In this document: positions 7,842 to 16,622 of the stretch, one piece after another
How the letters are laid out: the number at the start of each line of letters is the position of its first letter
Numbering within the stretch: the first letter of the stretch is position 1
Assembly: GCF_027257875.1 (NCBI RefSeq)
Contig: NZ_JAPVQY010000003.1
Span: 1 to 64,000 of the forward strand
Direction of reading: 5' to 3'
DNA length: 64,000 nucleotides
Source of the DNA: Burkholderia sp. IMCC1007
GTDB taxonomy: Bacteria; Pseudomonadota; Gammaproteobacteria; Burkholderiales; Burkholderiaceae
Made by a program: the position numbers and the translations under genes
The notes under the pieces: model-generated
Database searches by the model: none
Told to the model about the DNA's origin: nothing
What the model saw: only the letters and a program-made list of their open reading frames with translations

Positions 7842-8567
7842 ATGCCTGCCAAACGCATCGATCTCAACCATACGCTGCCCTACGAGACGACGTTTTTCGA
7901 CGATCGGCTGACAATCGGGCGCAACGATCTCGATCTCGCCGCATTGCTCGGTGCGAGTAACGAAGTTCCTGACGAACTGCTCGTCGCGCTATGCGGTGCG
8001 CCCGCCGGTTCGGACGTTCAGACCTATCTCGACAGCGCTGGCAAATTGACGTTCGCCGTCACCCACCCCACGCTGATTCGATCGGAAAACCGGATCTCCG
8101 TATTTCAAACCACCGATGCGCGGGTGCTGGAACTGCGAGCAATCGATCTCGCCGACAGCGCGGTCACGGGACTCGGTGCGACCATGCTCTGGAGAATTGT
8201 TCGCGCGTGTGATACGTTGGGCATCGCACGGATCATCGCGTTGGCCGTCGGTGGCCGCAAAGCACCACCGGAACCGGGCGGCCCAAGGCTCCACGGATAC
8301 TACGCGTGGCCGAGGTTCGGCTTCGATGCGCCAATTCCCGGCACACATGCGGACGAGGCCGCACTGTTCCAGTTTTTTCAGAGCTATCCGGCCGGATTGG
8401 CTGATGGATCGCTTCGGTCGCTGCGCACGCTCTATGCGACCCGATTCGGGCGCGACTTCTGGCGAGTCGCGGGATCCCATCGGTGGGTGACATTCGACGT
8501 TGCACCGCATAGCGCGTCCGTACTGACGCTGCGGGATTACTTGATCGAAAAGGGAATTTACGAATGA
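7842..8567 (+). CDS. GNAT-like protein with C-terminal GYY-WPRFGFDAP module
   Basis: A 241-residue protein starting at ATG 7842 (MPAKRIDLNHTLPYETTFFD). The middle shows an acetyltransferase-like pattern: a strand ending in the acidic turn RVLELRAIDL, then the acetyl-CoA loop/helix GLGATMLWRIVRACDTLGIA and the strand RIIALAV. The C-terminus has the motif LHGYYAWPRFGFDAPIP, which fits the last GNAT strands, and ends in FGRDFWRVAGSHRWVTF and LTLRDYLIEKGIYE. The substrate is unknown. Its stop overlaps the ATG of the next gene (ATGA), so the two are translationally coupled. The gene and a broken paralogue interrupt the aldehyde dehydrogenase, indicating a transferred module. It could be an effector-type enzyme with the next gene as partner, but that is speculative. 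Confidence 0.6.
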   Translation: MPAKRIDLNHTLPYETTFFDDRLTIGRNDLDLAALLGASNEVPDELLVALCGAPAGSDVQTYLDSAGKLTFAVTHPTLIRSENRISVFQTTDARVLELRAIDLADSAVTGLGATMLWRIVRACDTLGIARIIALAVGGRKAPPEPGGPRLHGYYAWPRFGFDAPIPGTHADEAALFQFFQSYPAGLADGSLRSLRTLYATRFGRDFWRVAGSHRWVTFDVAPHSASVLTLRDYLIEKGIYE

Positions 8568-8941
8568 CAGGCAAGCACAGCCCAACCGCCGGATTCCGGG
8601 TCGCACGGTCGTCCCGGGCTCGCAGCCGCGTGATTCGCGGGAATCGTCTCATGCGGCGCTCGGAAGTGACGCAGCTCCTCGAAGAATGTGTCGCGCACGC
8701 GCTCCGTCGCGGTCTCGAACGAATTGCGCACCGGTTCGTCGTAGCGCCGGCCCAAACGCCGGTCGGCAAACCCGCTCCCGTGCCACCGAGAAAAGTCTTC
8801 AACGTGGGGCGCATCGATCCATCGAAGTCCACGCTACCCATCATCTCGGAAGAAGAGGCAAAGGCGATCGGCGGCAGGGAAACGCTCATCCACTTCGGCC
8901 TCGATCCGGATCTGTGTCCGTCGACCGGAAACACTTTCTGA
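8564..8941 (+). CDS. Hypothetical protein coupled to the GNAT-like gene (125 aa)
   Basis: Begins MTGKHSPTAGFRVARSSRAR at an ATG overlapping the upstream stop by four bases. The N-terminal 40 residues are very basic; the C-terminus is acidic and well-formed (KVFNVGRIDPSKSTLPIISE, then ETLIHFGLDPDLCPSTGNTF). There is no signal peptide, membrane segment or known motif. The tight coupling suggests that the two products act together. Function not recognised. Confidence 0.6.
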   Translation: MTGKHSPTAGFRVARSSRARSRVIRGNRLMRRSEVTQLLEECVAHALRRGLERIAHRFVVAPAQTPVGKPAPVPPRKVFNVGRIDPSKSTLPIISEEEAKAIGGRETLIHFGLDPDLCPSTGNTF

Positions 8942-9031
8942 CAGATCCCGGATCGCCGGATACGATTGCCGACATCGCGATAAACGGCGTCGACGTGGCG
9001 CGGCCCAGACCCGTTTCGGTCCGCACGCCGT

Positions 9032-9730
9032 TTACCTCCGCCTCACCACCTGCCCCCGCAGCCACGCGGCAAACGCGACCACGTGCTCGGCCGCGACGTT
9101 CTCCGGCCCGATGTCGAGCCAATAGCCGAACGGCCCGATCGGCTGTACCCGCGACAGCCGCACGAGGCTGCCTTCGGCGATCTCTTCCTCGATCATGTTC
9201 AGGTCGACCACCGCGAGCCCCGCGCCCTTGCGCGCCGCGCGGATCGCCTGTTCGAGCGTGGAAAACTCGATGCCGTCGCCGATTCGCTCGACCGGCACGC
9301 CCGCCTGCTCGCACCAGTCGGCCCACAGCGTCAGGCGCTTGCCCTCGTGCAGCACGTGCAGCGACGGCAGCCGGCCGAGCAGCACATCGACCATATCGTC
9401 GCGATAACGCGGCGCGCCGACGAGCGCATGGCGCTCCATCATCAGCAGCTCCGACTGCATCCCGGGCCGCGCCGTGCGTCCGAAGCGGATATGGCAATCG
9501 CAATCGTCGGCGGCCTCCGTGCGGATCGACAGCTCGACGTCGGGCAGCGCCTCCGCGAGCGTGCCGAGCCGCGGCGAAAACCACTGCGTCGCGAACCTCG
9601 GCGGCAGCGACACGGTCAGACGCCGTTTCGCGCCGGGCCGCACGGCGGCGATCTCGCCGAGGCCGCGCTGTCCGGCCGACAAGGGCGGCACGCCGCTTGC
9701 TCGCTCGTCGCGGCAAGGGGGATACGTCAT
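9032..9730 (-). pseudogene. LysR-family regulator lacking its DNA-binding domain (GcvA-like effector half)
   Basis: The frame gives a good LysR effector domain: LTVSLPPRFATQWFSPRLGT, then SIRTEAADDCDCHIRFGRTA, and ending VVAFAAWLRGQVVRRR. The residues before about position 20 (MTYPPCRDERASGVPPLSAG) do not form the winged helix-turn-helix that should occupy the first 60 residues. The gene therefore seems cut at about 9665, where the unrelated methyltransferase begins on the other strand. The layout (Asp-Cys pair, RFGRTARPGMQSELLM) resembles the GcvA/AmpR group. Since an OXA beta-lactamase lies 1 kb away, a former AmpR-like role is conceivable but unsupported. Confidence 0.7.
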
Positions 9731-10316
9731 GGCGACTCATCTCGGGCAACCCGGCATGCCGCGCGGCCTGGCCGGGCGCATCGTCGGCCGCATCATGCGC
9801 CGACACAATCGGCTGGACAACGTGTGGACGCTGTCGCTGCTGGCGATCTGCGACAGCGACCATGCACTCGAAGTCGGGTTCGGCCCCGGCGACGCGATCC
9901 GGCTCGCCGCCGAATCGGCGCCGTCCTGCCACCTCGCCGGCATCGATCATTCGCTGACCATGCTGGCCGCCGCGAAGCATCTGAACCGCAGGCTGATCGA
10001 CGACGGGCGTGTGCGCCTCGCACTCGGCTCCGTCGACGCGCTGCCGTTCGCAGACGACACGTTCGACAAGGCATTCTCGATCAACAGCATCTACTTCTGG
10101 CACGCGCCCATGCGCGGCCTGAGCGAGTTGCGCCGCGTCGTCAGGCACGGCGGGCTCGTCGCGATCACGGTGCGGGACATCGATCGCGCGCCCTACGATG
10201 CGCATCGCCCCGACAAGCTCGCACGCCTGATGAGCGACACGGGTTTCGTCTCGGTCGTCGTGCAGCGCAACGGCGAGGCGTCGCACCCGCTCGCGTGCGT
10301 GCTCGGGACCAAGTAG
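9729..10316 (+). CDS. Class I SAM-dependent methyltransferase
   Basis: A 195-residue protein starting at ATG 9729 behind an AAGGGGGA ribosome binding site. Motif I, HALEVGFGPGDAIRLAAESA, binds S-adenosylmethionine. The acidic end of strand 2 is LAGIDHSLTML, motif II is ALGSVDALPFADDTFDKAFS, and motif III is LRRVVRHGGLVAITVRD. This is the Methyltransf_11 (UbiE-like) arrangement, in its short form without an extra substrate domain. The substrate cannot be read from the sequence. Its 5' end overlaps the truncated LysR frame on the other strand. Confidence 0.85.
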   Translation: MATHLGQPGMPRGLAGRIVGRIMRRHNRLDNVWTLSLLAICDSDHALEVGFGPGDAIRLAAESAPSCHLAGIDHSLTMLAAAKHLNRRLIDDGRVRLALGSVDALPFADDTFDKAFSINSIYFWHAPMRGLSELRRVVRHGGLVAITVRDIDRAPYDAHRPDKLARLMSDTGFVSVVVQRNGEASHPLACVLGTK

Positions 10317-10734
10317 CCGGCTGAAGCGCGCACATCGCACGCATCCGGTTACCCAACCGCTGTTAAAAAAACGGCGCATCTCCCGCTGCGTCACAAATTC
10401 TCGCGCCATGCGCCTCCCTCCGTCGTTCACCCGACATCCGCGCCGGTTGGCACGAGGTGTCCTTGCCCGTCCGCAGGCACGCGTGTTTTGGCGTCCTTTT
10501 TCCATCGGCGCGGCAACGTGCACAACCGACACGGGCCTCCGCAACGGTGAAGGCCGCACACGTGCCCCGTCAACCATGACAGGTCGCCAGCCGGCGATCC
10601 GCCGATACACTGTGTGCGGTCCCGACGGCCGCGATCCGCTCCATCCGCATTGCCGGCCGTCGTTCCAATTGCGCGAGGCCCTCGCTTCCCCGCCCGCCCC
10701 GCGCACCTTCCGCACGCTTTCCAAGGAGCTTCAC
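10317..10734. other. Intergenic region upstream of the beta-lactamase
   Basis: About 420 bases without a supported gene. An open frame from ATG 10408 runs into the beta-lactamase, but its product is an arginine-rich leader with no signal sequence, so it is treated as 5' untranslated. The A-rich run near 10365 may be part of a promoter; nothing firmer was seen. Confidence 0.4.
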
Positions 10735-11544
10735 TTGAAGCACGCGCGTCGCACGCTGTTCGCCTTCGCCGTCGGTCTCCTCGCCGCCGCGTCGGCTCAC
10801 GCCCATCCCGTCTGCACGGTCGTCGCCGACGCAGCCACCGGCAAGGTGCTCGTGCAGCAGGGCGACTGCACGACGCGCGTGACGCCGGCATCGACGTTCA
10901 AGGTCGCCATCAGCCTGATGGGCTTCGACGCCGGCGTACTGAAGGACGAGCACACGCCCACGCTCGACTTCCACGCGGGCTATCCCGACTGGGGCGGTGC
11001 GCCGTGGCACGAGCCGACCGACCCCGCGCGCTGGATGAAGCTGTCGATCTTCTGGTATTCGCAGCAGGTCGCGCAGGCGCTCGGGCAGGCGCGCTTCCAG
11101 CAGTACACGAGCGCGTTCGGCTACGGCAACGCCGACGTCACGCGCAAACAGGGCGAATTCCCCGGCGTGACGGGCGCGTGGGTCAACTCGTCGCTACGGA
11201 TCTCGCCGCTCGAACAGGTCGCGTTCATGCGCAAGATCGTGCTCCGGACGCTGCCCATCGGCGCGCACGCGTACGACATGACCGAACGCATCACGCTGAT
11301 CGACGCGCAACCGGGCGGCTGGACCGTGCACGGCAAGACCGGCACTGGCTCGCCGGGCTCCAGGTATGACGCAGCGCACGCGTACGGCTGGTTCGTCGGC
11401 TGGGCGACGAAGGGGCCGCGCACGCTGGTGTTCGCGAACCTGATCCAGGACGACGAGCGGCAGACGCCGAACGCCGGCCTGCGCTCGCGCGACACGTTCG
11501 TCGCGGCGCTCCCGGCGCTCGCCGAGCCGGCTCCGCCGCAATGA
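10735..11544 (+). CDS. Class D (OXA-type) beta-lactamase
   Basis: Start is TTG 10735, chosen because an AAGGAG box sits six bases upstream and a signal peptide follows directly (MKHARRTLFAFAVGLLAAAS, cleaved after AHAHP). The 269-residue precursor has the class D motifs in order: STFK (active-site Ser53, Lys56), YGN within SAFGYGNADV, WVNSSLRISPLEQVAF, and KTG in WTVHGKTGTGS. It would hydrolyse beta-lactams in the periplasm by acylation of Ser53 with the carboxylated lysine. It resembles the chromosomal OXA enzymes of Burkholderia. The stop overlaps the next gene's start by four bases. No intact regulator adjoins it. Confidence 0.93.
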   Translation: MKHARRTLFAFAVGLLAAASAHAHPVCTVVADAATGKVLVQQGDCTTRVTPASTFKVAISLMGFDAGVLKDEHTPTLDFHAGYPDWGGAPWHEPTDPARWMKLSIFWYSQQVAQALGQARFQQYTSAFGYGNADVTRKQGEFPGVTGAWVNSSLRISPLEQVAFMRKIVLRTLPIGAHAYDMTERITLIDAQPGGWTVHGKTGTGSPGSRYDAAHAYGWFVGWATKGPRTLVFANLIQDDERQTPNAGLRSRDTFVAALPALAEPAPPQ

Positions 11545-12680
11545 GCGCCGGCCCGCGCAATGCACGGATCGACCTGCTGCGCGGCGTGTCGATCCTGCTC
11601 GTGCTGCTGCATCACTTCAACATTCCGTATTCGCTGCGCGATACGTCGCTCGCACACGTGTTCGGCTGGGACACGATCCATGCGATCGTGCGCAACGGCA
11701 ACTACGGCGTGACGATGTTCTTCGTGATCTCCGGTTACCTGATCGCGTCGAATGCGCGCCGCCGCTGCGGCAGCCTCGGCGCCGTGGACGTGCGCGCGTT
11801 CTACGTGTCGCGCGTCGCTCGCATCGTGCCGTGCCTGCTTCTGCTGCTCGCACTCGTCAACGGGCTCGCGGCGGCCGGCGTACCGATCTTCGAGAATCAC
11901 GCGCCGCAGCGCATCGCGGTGTCGTTCTGGCTCGTGAATCTGGCATCGCTCACGTTCTGGATGAACGTGCTGATCGGTGCGTACGGATGGGTGAACTACG
12001 CACTCGGCGTGCTGTGGTCGCTGTCGGTGGAAGAGGTGTTCTATCTGTCGTTTCCGCTGCTGTGCGTCGCACTGCGCCGCGAAACGCGGCTGCTCGCGTT
12101 CTGGTTCGCGATCATCGCGATCGGCCCCGTGTACCGCTTCACGCATGCCGGCGACGAAGGCGGTTTTCTCTACGCATACTTCGCGTGCTTCGACGGGATC
12201 GCGATCGGCTGCTGCACGGCCCTGCTGGCCGAACGCGCGCGCTGGCAATGGCTCGCCGCAACGCCCGTCCAGTTGATCGTCGCCGTCGCCATGGCCGCGC
12301 TCTATCTGGCGTGGCCCATCGCGGAAAGCCACGTCGCCGGCGTGACCGCGATGGCACTCGGCACCGCCGCGCTGCTGATCGGCGCGCATGCGGAAAGCGG
12401 GCAGGCAAACCGCCGCATGCTCGCGCCGCTGCGCTGGAGCGGCCGGCTCAGCTACGAGCTGTATCTGTTCCATTTGATCGTGCTCGGCACGCTGCGCACG
12501 TTCTGGCCGCCGTCTGCCACGCATGGCGACGGCAAGCTGCTGTTGCTGATCGCGTATCTGACGCTGTCGGCGGCCGTGAGCGCGGCGATCGCCCGCGGGA
12601 TTGCGACGCCGCTGGAGCGCGTCGTCAAGCGCGCGGGGATGCGTCCGTCGGCGCGTGTGCCCGACGGCGCGCGGTTCTGA
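11541..12680 (+). CDS. Acyltransferase 3 family membrane protein (OafA-like)
   Basis: A 379-residue integral membrane protein with about ten hydrophobic helices. The family fingerprint is present: RNARIDLLRGVSILLVLLHH with the catalytic His pair, then GNYGVTMFFVISGYLIA and the RRxxRIxP-like segment VSRVARIVPCLLLLL, and LWSLSVEEVFYLSFP. Such enzymes O-acetylate or acylate sugars or other envelope molecules at the inner membrane. No SGNH domain is attached. The start ATG overlaps the beta-lactamase stop (ATGA), so translation is coupled; the biological link between the two is unclear, unless it modifies the envelope alongside resistance. Confidence 0.85.
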   Translation: MSAGPRNARIDLLRGVSILLVLLHHFNIPYSLRDTSLAHVFGWDTIHAIVRNGNYGVTMFFVISGYLIASNARRRCGSLGAVDVRAFYVSRVARIVPCLLLLLALVNGLAAAGVPIFENHAPQRIAVSFWLVNLASLTFWMNVLIGAYGWVNYALGVLWSLSVEEVFYLSFPLLCVALRRETRLLAFWFAIIAIGPVYRFTHAGDEGGFLYAYFACFDGIAIGCCTALLAERARWQWLAATPVQLIVAVAMAALYLAWPIAESHVAGVTAMALGTAALLIGAHAESGQANRRMLAPLRWSGRLSYELYLFHLIVLGTLRTFWPPSATHGDGKLLLLIAYLTLSAAVSAAIARGIATPLERVVKRAGMRPSARVPDGARF

Positions 12681-12752
12681 TTCCGGGATCAACGCGTCAC
12701 CACTCACAATAATTTGCAATGACGCGTCAGGCCGATCGCTGCTGCAGCACGG

Positions 12753-13343
12753 TCACACGGTCTGGCTCGCCCCAGCCCGCCGCATGGTCACGATTCGCGC
12801 GGGCGGAAGATTGGCCCACACGATGCGGCTGTCGCCGGCGACCAGTCCGGAATTGCCCAGCGGGTGGCGATCGGGCGGTCGCAAGTCGTAGGTGAACTGG
12901 ATCATCGCGCCGCCGTCCGACAGCACGCGCCGGCACTGCTCGACGATCGCCGTCACGGCGTCACGCGGCAGCGTGCGCAGCGGCAAGCACGACACGATCG
13001 CGTCGACCCGCGCGGCCGGCGGCAGCAGCCGTTCGAGCTGCCGCGCATCGCCCGACACGATCGTGATGCCCGGAAAGCGCGTGCGCAGGTGCCGCACGAA
13101 CGCCGGCGAACGCTCGACCACGACGAGGCGCCGCGGCGCGATGCCGCGTTCGAGCAACGCCGCCGTCACCGCGCCGGTTCCGCCGCCGAGTTCGACGACG
13201 AGCCCGTCGCCGTCCGGCACGACATCGGCCATCTCGCGCGCGAGATGCCGCGAACTGGGACACAACGCGCCCACCGACGCCGGACGGCCCACCCACTCGC
13301 GCACGAACAGTGCCGAGACACGCAACGCGTTCGGCCACGTCAT
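12753..13343 (-). CDS. Phospholipid N-methyltransferase-like (PmtA family) protein
   Basis: A 196-residue SAM-dependent methyltransferase starting at ATG 13343 behind GGAGGG. It begins MTWPNALRVSALFVREWVGR, then VGALCPSSRHLAREMA, the N-terminal pattern typical of PmtA-type enzymes that convert phosphatidylethanolamine to its methylated forms. Motif I is VVELGGGTGAVTAALLERGI and motif II is RLVVVERSPAFVRHLR. SGDARQLERLL and DAIVSCLPLRTLP complete the binding site. Start and preceding small ORF overlap (ATGA). Distinguishing a phospholipid from an rRNA-type substrate needs experiment. Confidence 0.8.
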   Translation of the reverse strand: MTWPNALRVSALFVREWVGRPASVGALCPSSRHLAREMADVVPDGDGLVVELGGGTGAVTAALLERGIAPRRLVVVERSPAFVRHLRTRFPGITIVSGDARQLERLLPPAARVDAIVSCLPLRTLPRDAVTAIVEQCRRVLSDGGAMIQFTYDLRPPDRHPLGNSGLVAGDSRIVWANLPPARIVTMRRAGASQTV

Positions 13344-13435
13344 CGGCGGCCCTCCGGGGCTTGCTCGGTCAGCGGCGACGTGCCGACGACTGTGCGGAAC
13401 AGGGTTACGGCGACACGGGTCAGGTTCATGCGCAT
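13340..13435 (-). CDS. Small ORF (31 aa) translationally coupled to the methyltransferase
   Basis: An ATG at 13435 follows a perfect GAGGAGG. It encodes MRMNLTRVAVTLFRTVVGTS followed by PLTEQAPEGRR and stops in TGA overlapping the methyltransferase ATG (ATGA). The first 19 residues are a short amphipathic or weakly hydrophobic helix. The strong ribosome binding site and exact stop/start overlap argue for translation, either as a small membrane-associated peptide or as a leader that couples expression. No homologue can be named. Confidence 0.45.
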   Translation of the reverse strand: MRMNLTRVAVTLFRTVVGTSPLTEQAPEGRR

Positions 13436-13569
13436 CCTCCTCGGCGAATCCGTCCGTCGCTGGACACGCGACGGTCAATCGATTCTAGGAAACGCAAACT
13501 TAAGGCGACGTGAAGATTGACCCTGATTTGCCTGACCAATTCGTGCCGGATCAGCCGCCAGAGGCCCGT

Positions 13570-13806
13570 TCAGCAATCGACGCGTTGCCGCAAGTGCGTG
13601 GGATAACGCTCGCCAACGATCCGGATCTGCTGCAGCGCCGCGTCGATCGCGGCGAGATCGTCCGCTGTCGGCACGATGGCGACTGACACGGGGCCAGGAT
13701 TCCGTCGCGCGGCGTCTCTGCCGCCGTTCGCCGAAGCCATGCACGAGCGGGCGGCGCGGCCCGGGCTGTAGACCGCGCGCCATGCTCGCTGCATGGCGCG
13801 CGACAC
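13570..13806 (-). CDS. Possible small protein downstream of poxB (78 aa)
   Basis: The frame starts just after the poxB stop on the same strand (4-bp gap). Its second half, SVAIVPTADDLAAIDAALQQ followed by IRIVGERYPTHLRQRVDC, has normal amino-acid composition and a plausible helix, unlike shadow frames. The first half is arginine-rich and doubtful, so translation may begin later or not at all. Function unknown. Confidence 0.35.
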   Translation of the reverse strand: MSRAMQRAWRAVYSPGRAARSCMASANGGRDAARRNPGPVSVAIVPTADDLAAIDAALQQIRIVGERYPTHLRQRVDC

Positions 13807-13810
13807 ATCG

Positions 13811-15532
13811 TCACCGCAGATTCGTCCGCGCCAGCTCGACGATCTCGTCGCCCCGCCCGCTCAGAATCGCGCGCAGCATGAACAGGCTGAAGCCCTTCGC
13901 ATGCGCGAGCTCGATCTTCGGCGGCATCGCGAGTTCGTACTTCGACGTGACGACGTCGACGACTGCCGGCCCGTCATGCGCGAACGCGGTACGCAATGCG
14001 TGCTCCACATTCTCCGAATGCTCGACCCGCACACTGAAGATGCCCGCGCCCTTAGCGATCGCCGCGAAGTCGGTCGGGCTCAGGTCGACGTTCGTGTCGA
14101 GATAGCCGGCCGCCTTCAGCTCCATCGACACGAAGCCGAGCAGGCTGTTGTTGTACACGACGATCTTGATCGGCAGTTTGAGCTGGCGCGCGCTCAGCAG
14201 ATCGCCGAGCAGCATCGACAGCCCGCCGTCGCCCGACAGCGACACGACCTGCCGCCCCGGATGCGCGCCCTGCGCGCCGAGCGCCTGCGGCATCGCGTTC
14301 GCCATCGAGCCGTGGTTGAACGAGCCGTGCAGCTGACGCTTGCCGTTCATCGTCAGGTAGCGCGCGGCCCACAGCGTCGGCGTTCCGACGTCGGCCGTGA
14401 AGATCGCATCGTCCGCCGCGACTTCGTCGACGATCTTCGTCAGATACTGCGGATGAATCGCGCGGCCCGGCGGCTCGGCCACCGCGAGATCGTCGAGCCC
14501 CTGGCGCGCGGCCGCGTAGTGCTTCAGCGCGTTCTCGAGGAAGCGCCGCTGCGTCTTGCGCGTCAGGCGCGGCAGCAGCGCCGCGATCGTTTCCTTCACG
14601 GTGCCGACCAGCCCGAGCGCCAGCGGCGCGCGATGGCCGAGCTGCGAACCCTTCCAGTCGATCTGCGCGACCTTCGCATTCGTCGGATAGAACGGCCGGT
14701 ACGGGAAATCCGTGCCGAGCATCAGCAGCGTGTCGCACGACTCCATCGCGTGATAGCCGGAGCTGAAGCCGATCAGCCCTGTCATCCCGACGTCGAACGG
14801 GTTGTCCCATTCGACGAACTGCTTGCCGCGCAGCGCGTGCACGACCGGCGCGCCGAGCGTGTCGGCCAGCGCGACCACCTCGTCGTGCGCGCCCTGCGTG
14901 CCGCTGCCGCACAGCAGCGTGACCGCGTCGGACTCGTTGAGCAGCGCCGCGAGCCGGTCGAGATCGGCGTCGGCCGGCAGGATCGACGGCGGCGCCGATT
15001 CGCTCCACGCCGGCGCTTCGTCGGGGCCGTCACCCAGCGCGATGTCGCCCGGCAGCACGATCACCGCGACGCCGCGTTCCTCGATCGCGGTGCGCATTGC
15101 GCGCGCGAGCACGCGCGGAAACTGCGACGCGTTCGTCACGAGTTCCGCGAAATGGCTGCACTCGCGGAACAGCTCCTGCGGATGGGTTTCCTGGAAATAG
15201 CCGAGGCCGATCTCGGTCGACGGAATGTGCGCGGCGATCGCGAGCACCGGCTGGTGATTGCGGTGACAGTCGTACAGCCCGTTGATCAGATGCAGGTTGC
15301 CGGGGCCGCAGCTGCCCGCGCATACGGCGAGCCGCCCGGTCGACGCGGCGTCCGCGCCGGCCGCGAACGCGGCGCTTTCCTCGTGCCGCGTGTGCATCCA
15401 GCGGATCGTGCCGAGCTGGCTCAGGCTGAAGGACAGGCCGTTCAGGCTGTCGCCCGTCACACCCCAGATGCGCTCGATGCCCGCTGCCGCCAGCGTCTTC
15501 GCCAGGTATTCCGCCATCGTCTGTCTTGCCAT
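13811..15532 (-). CDS. poxB: Ubiquinone-dependent pyruvate dehydrogenase (pyruvate oxidase)
   Basis: A 573-residue thiamine-diphosphate enzyme starting at ATG 15532. The N-terminal Pyr domain is [20 protein letters not shown], with the conserved Glu in [15 protein letters not shown] and [20 protein letters not shown]. The FAD domain follows, and the C-terminal PP domain has the ThDP motif [20 protein letters not shown] to [11 protein letters not shown]. PoxB decarboxylates pyruvate to acetate and CO2 and passes electrons to ubiquinone at the membrane, mostly in stationary phase. The length and the C-terminal lipid-binding tail region agree with the family. It lies upstream of a tandem repeat and an Lrp-type regulator on the same strand. 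Confidence 0.9.
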   Translation of the reverse strand: MARQTMAEYLAKTLAAAGIERIWGVTGDSLNGLSFSLSQLGTIRWMHTRHEESAAFAAGADAASTGRLAVCAGSCGPGNLHLINGLYDCHRNHQPVLAIAAHIPSTEIGLGYFQETHPQELFRECSHFAELVTNASQFPRVLARAMRTAIEERGVAVIVLPGDIALGDGPDEAPAWSESAPPSILPADADLDRLAALLNESDAVTLLCGSGTQGAHDEVVALADTLGAPVVHALRGKQFVEWDNPFDVGMTGLIGFSSGYHAMESCDTLLMLGTDFPYRPFYPTNAKVAQIDWKGSQLGHRAPLALGLVGTVKETIAALLPRLTRKTQRRFLENALKHYAAARQGLDDLAVAEPPGRAIHPQYLTKIVDEVAADDAIFTADVGTPTLWAARYLTMNGKRQLHGSFNHGSMANAMPQALGAQGAHPGRQVVSLSGDGGLSMLLGDLLSARQLKLPIKIVVYNNSLLGFVSMELKAAGYLDTNVDLSPTDFAAIAKGAGIFSVRVEHSENVEHALRTAFAHDGPAVVDVVTSKYELAMPPKIELAHAKGFSLFMLRAILSGRGDEIVELARTNLR

Positions 15533-15727
15533 GATGCCCTCGCTCGTTGATGGGTGGTCATACGATTGATCCGGCAACGGCAGCCGCCATCGCCGCTGAC
15601 GGGACGAGCATACGCGATCGTCCCGCGCGGCGTCGTGAAGATGCAGACATCACGTGCGGCCATGCGGCGGTGGCCCACGCGCGAGCGTTCGCGCCTTTCG
15701 GCACTGTCGGGCGATCGTCGCCGGTGC

Positions 15728-15903
15728 GTCGGCGGTTCGTCGGCGGTTCGTCCGCCCTTCGTCCGCCCTTCGTACGCGCTTCGTACGCGCTTCGTCCGCG
15801 CTTCATCGGCGCTTCATCGGCCCTTCATCGGCCCTTCATCGGCCCTTCATCGGCCCTTCATCGGCCCTTCGTCGGCCCTTCATCGGCCCTTCGTCGACGC
15901 TTC
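15728..15903. repeat. 11-bp tandem repeat, 16 units
   Basis: Sixteen contiguous 11-bp units with consensus RTCGGCCCTTC. The outer units are degenerate (GTCGGCGGTTC x2, GTCCGCCCTTC x2, GTACGCGCTTC x2). Inner units 9-13 are identical (ATCGGCCCTTC, 15816-15870). The gradient from divergent to identical units is typical of slippage expansion. The array sits in the gap between the poxB promoter and the 3' end of the Lrp gene. An 11-bp period is close to one helical turn, so unit number would change spacing in phase. Likely variable in copy number between strains. Confidence 0.9.
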
Positions 15904-15930
15904 GTCCAACATCTAAACCCCGGCCTCCAT

Positions 15931-16458
15931 TCAGCTCCAGTCGGACGCCGACTCATCGGGATCGACCAGCGTAAGCCCCGCCGCCGGCAGCGGCAGCGCG
16001 GTCTTGTAGCGCACCTGTTTCAACGCGAAGCTCGACCGGATGTTCGACACGCCGGGAATCGTCGTCAGCCGCTCGATGATGAAGCGCTCGAGCGTGCGCA
16101 TGTCGGGCATCACGACGCGCAGCAGATAGTCGGCGTCGCCCGACATCAGGTAGCACTCCATCACCTCCGGGCGCTGCGAGATCGCTTCCTCGAAACGCTG
16201 CAGCGCGTCCTCGACCTGCTTCTCGAGGCTGACCTGGATGAACACGTTGATCCGCAGCCCGAGCGGCTCGGGATCGAGCAGCGTGACCTGCTGGCGGAAC
16301 AGCCCGAGCTTCTCCAGCGCTCGCACGCGGTTGAAACACGGCGTGGCCGACAGGTTCACCGCGCGCGCGAGTTCCGCGTTCGTGATCCGCGCGTTCTGCT
16401 GAAGCTGGTTCAGGATGCCGATGTCGATGCGGTCGAGCCGCCTGGGGTTGCTGCTCAT
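15931..16458 (-). CDS. Lrp/AsnC-family transcriptional regulator
   Basis: A 175-residue protein from ATG 16458 ([20 protein letters not shown]). The N-terminal helix-turn-helix ([20 protein letters not shown]) is followed by the ligand-binding RAM domain ([20 protein letters not shown], then [20 protein letters not shown]). Such proteins form octamers that sense amino acids or keto acids. It is divergent from the pyruvate-dehydrogenase-like E1 gene across about 165 bp, so it probably controls that gene in response to an amino acid such as methionine or a branched-chain compound, and may also affect poxB behind it. Confidence 0.9.
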   Translation of the reverse strand: MSSNPRRLDRIDIGILNQLQQNARITNAELARAVNLSATPCFNRVRALEKLGLFRQQVTLLDPEPLGLRINVFIQVSLEKQVEDALQRFEEAISQRPEVMECYLMSGDADYLLRVVMPDMRTLERFIIERLTTIPGVSNIRSSFALKQVRYKTALPLPAAGLTLVDPDESASDWS

Positions 16459-16622
16459 GGTCGAAATATTCCGAAAGAGTGGACACAACCGGAATATTTA
16501 CACTATCCACGCACGAAATCCCAATGAAATCAGACGCATATTTTGCAGATCGGCGGGTAGCATGTTTCGACCGAATGCCACTGATTGCGCGCCGCCCCGA
16601 AGCGGTGTGCGGGAGACCTGCG

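Noticed and set aside
10408..10734. N-terminal extension of the beta-lactamase from ATG 10408
   Set aside because: The extension is not signal-like, whereas TTG 10735 has a well-placed AAGGAG and begins a normal signal peptide.
15728..15903. Possible CRISPR array
   Set aside because: Units are 11 bp, contiguous and without spacers, so this is a simple tandem repeat.
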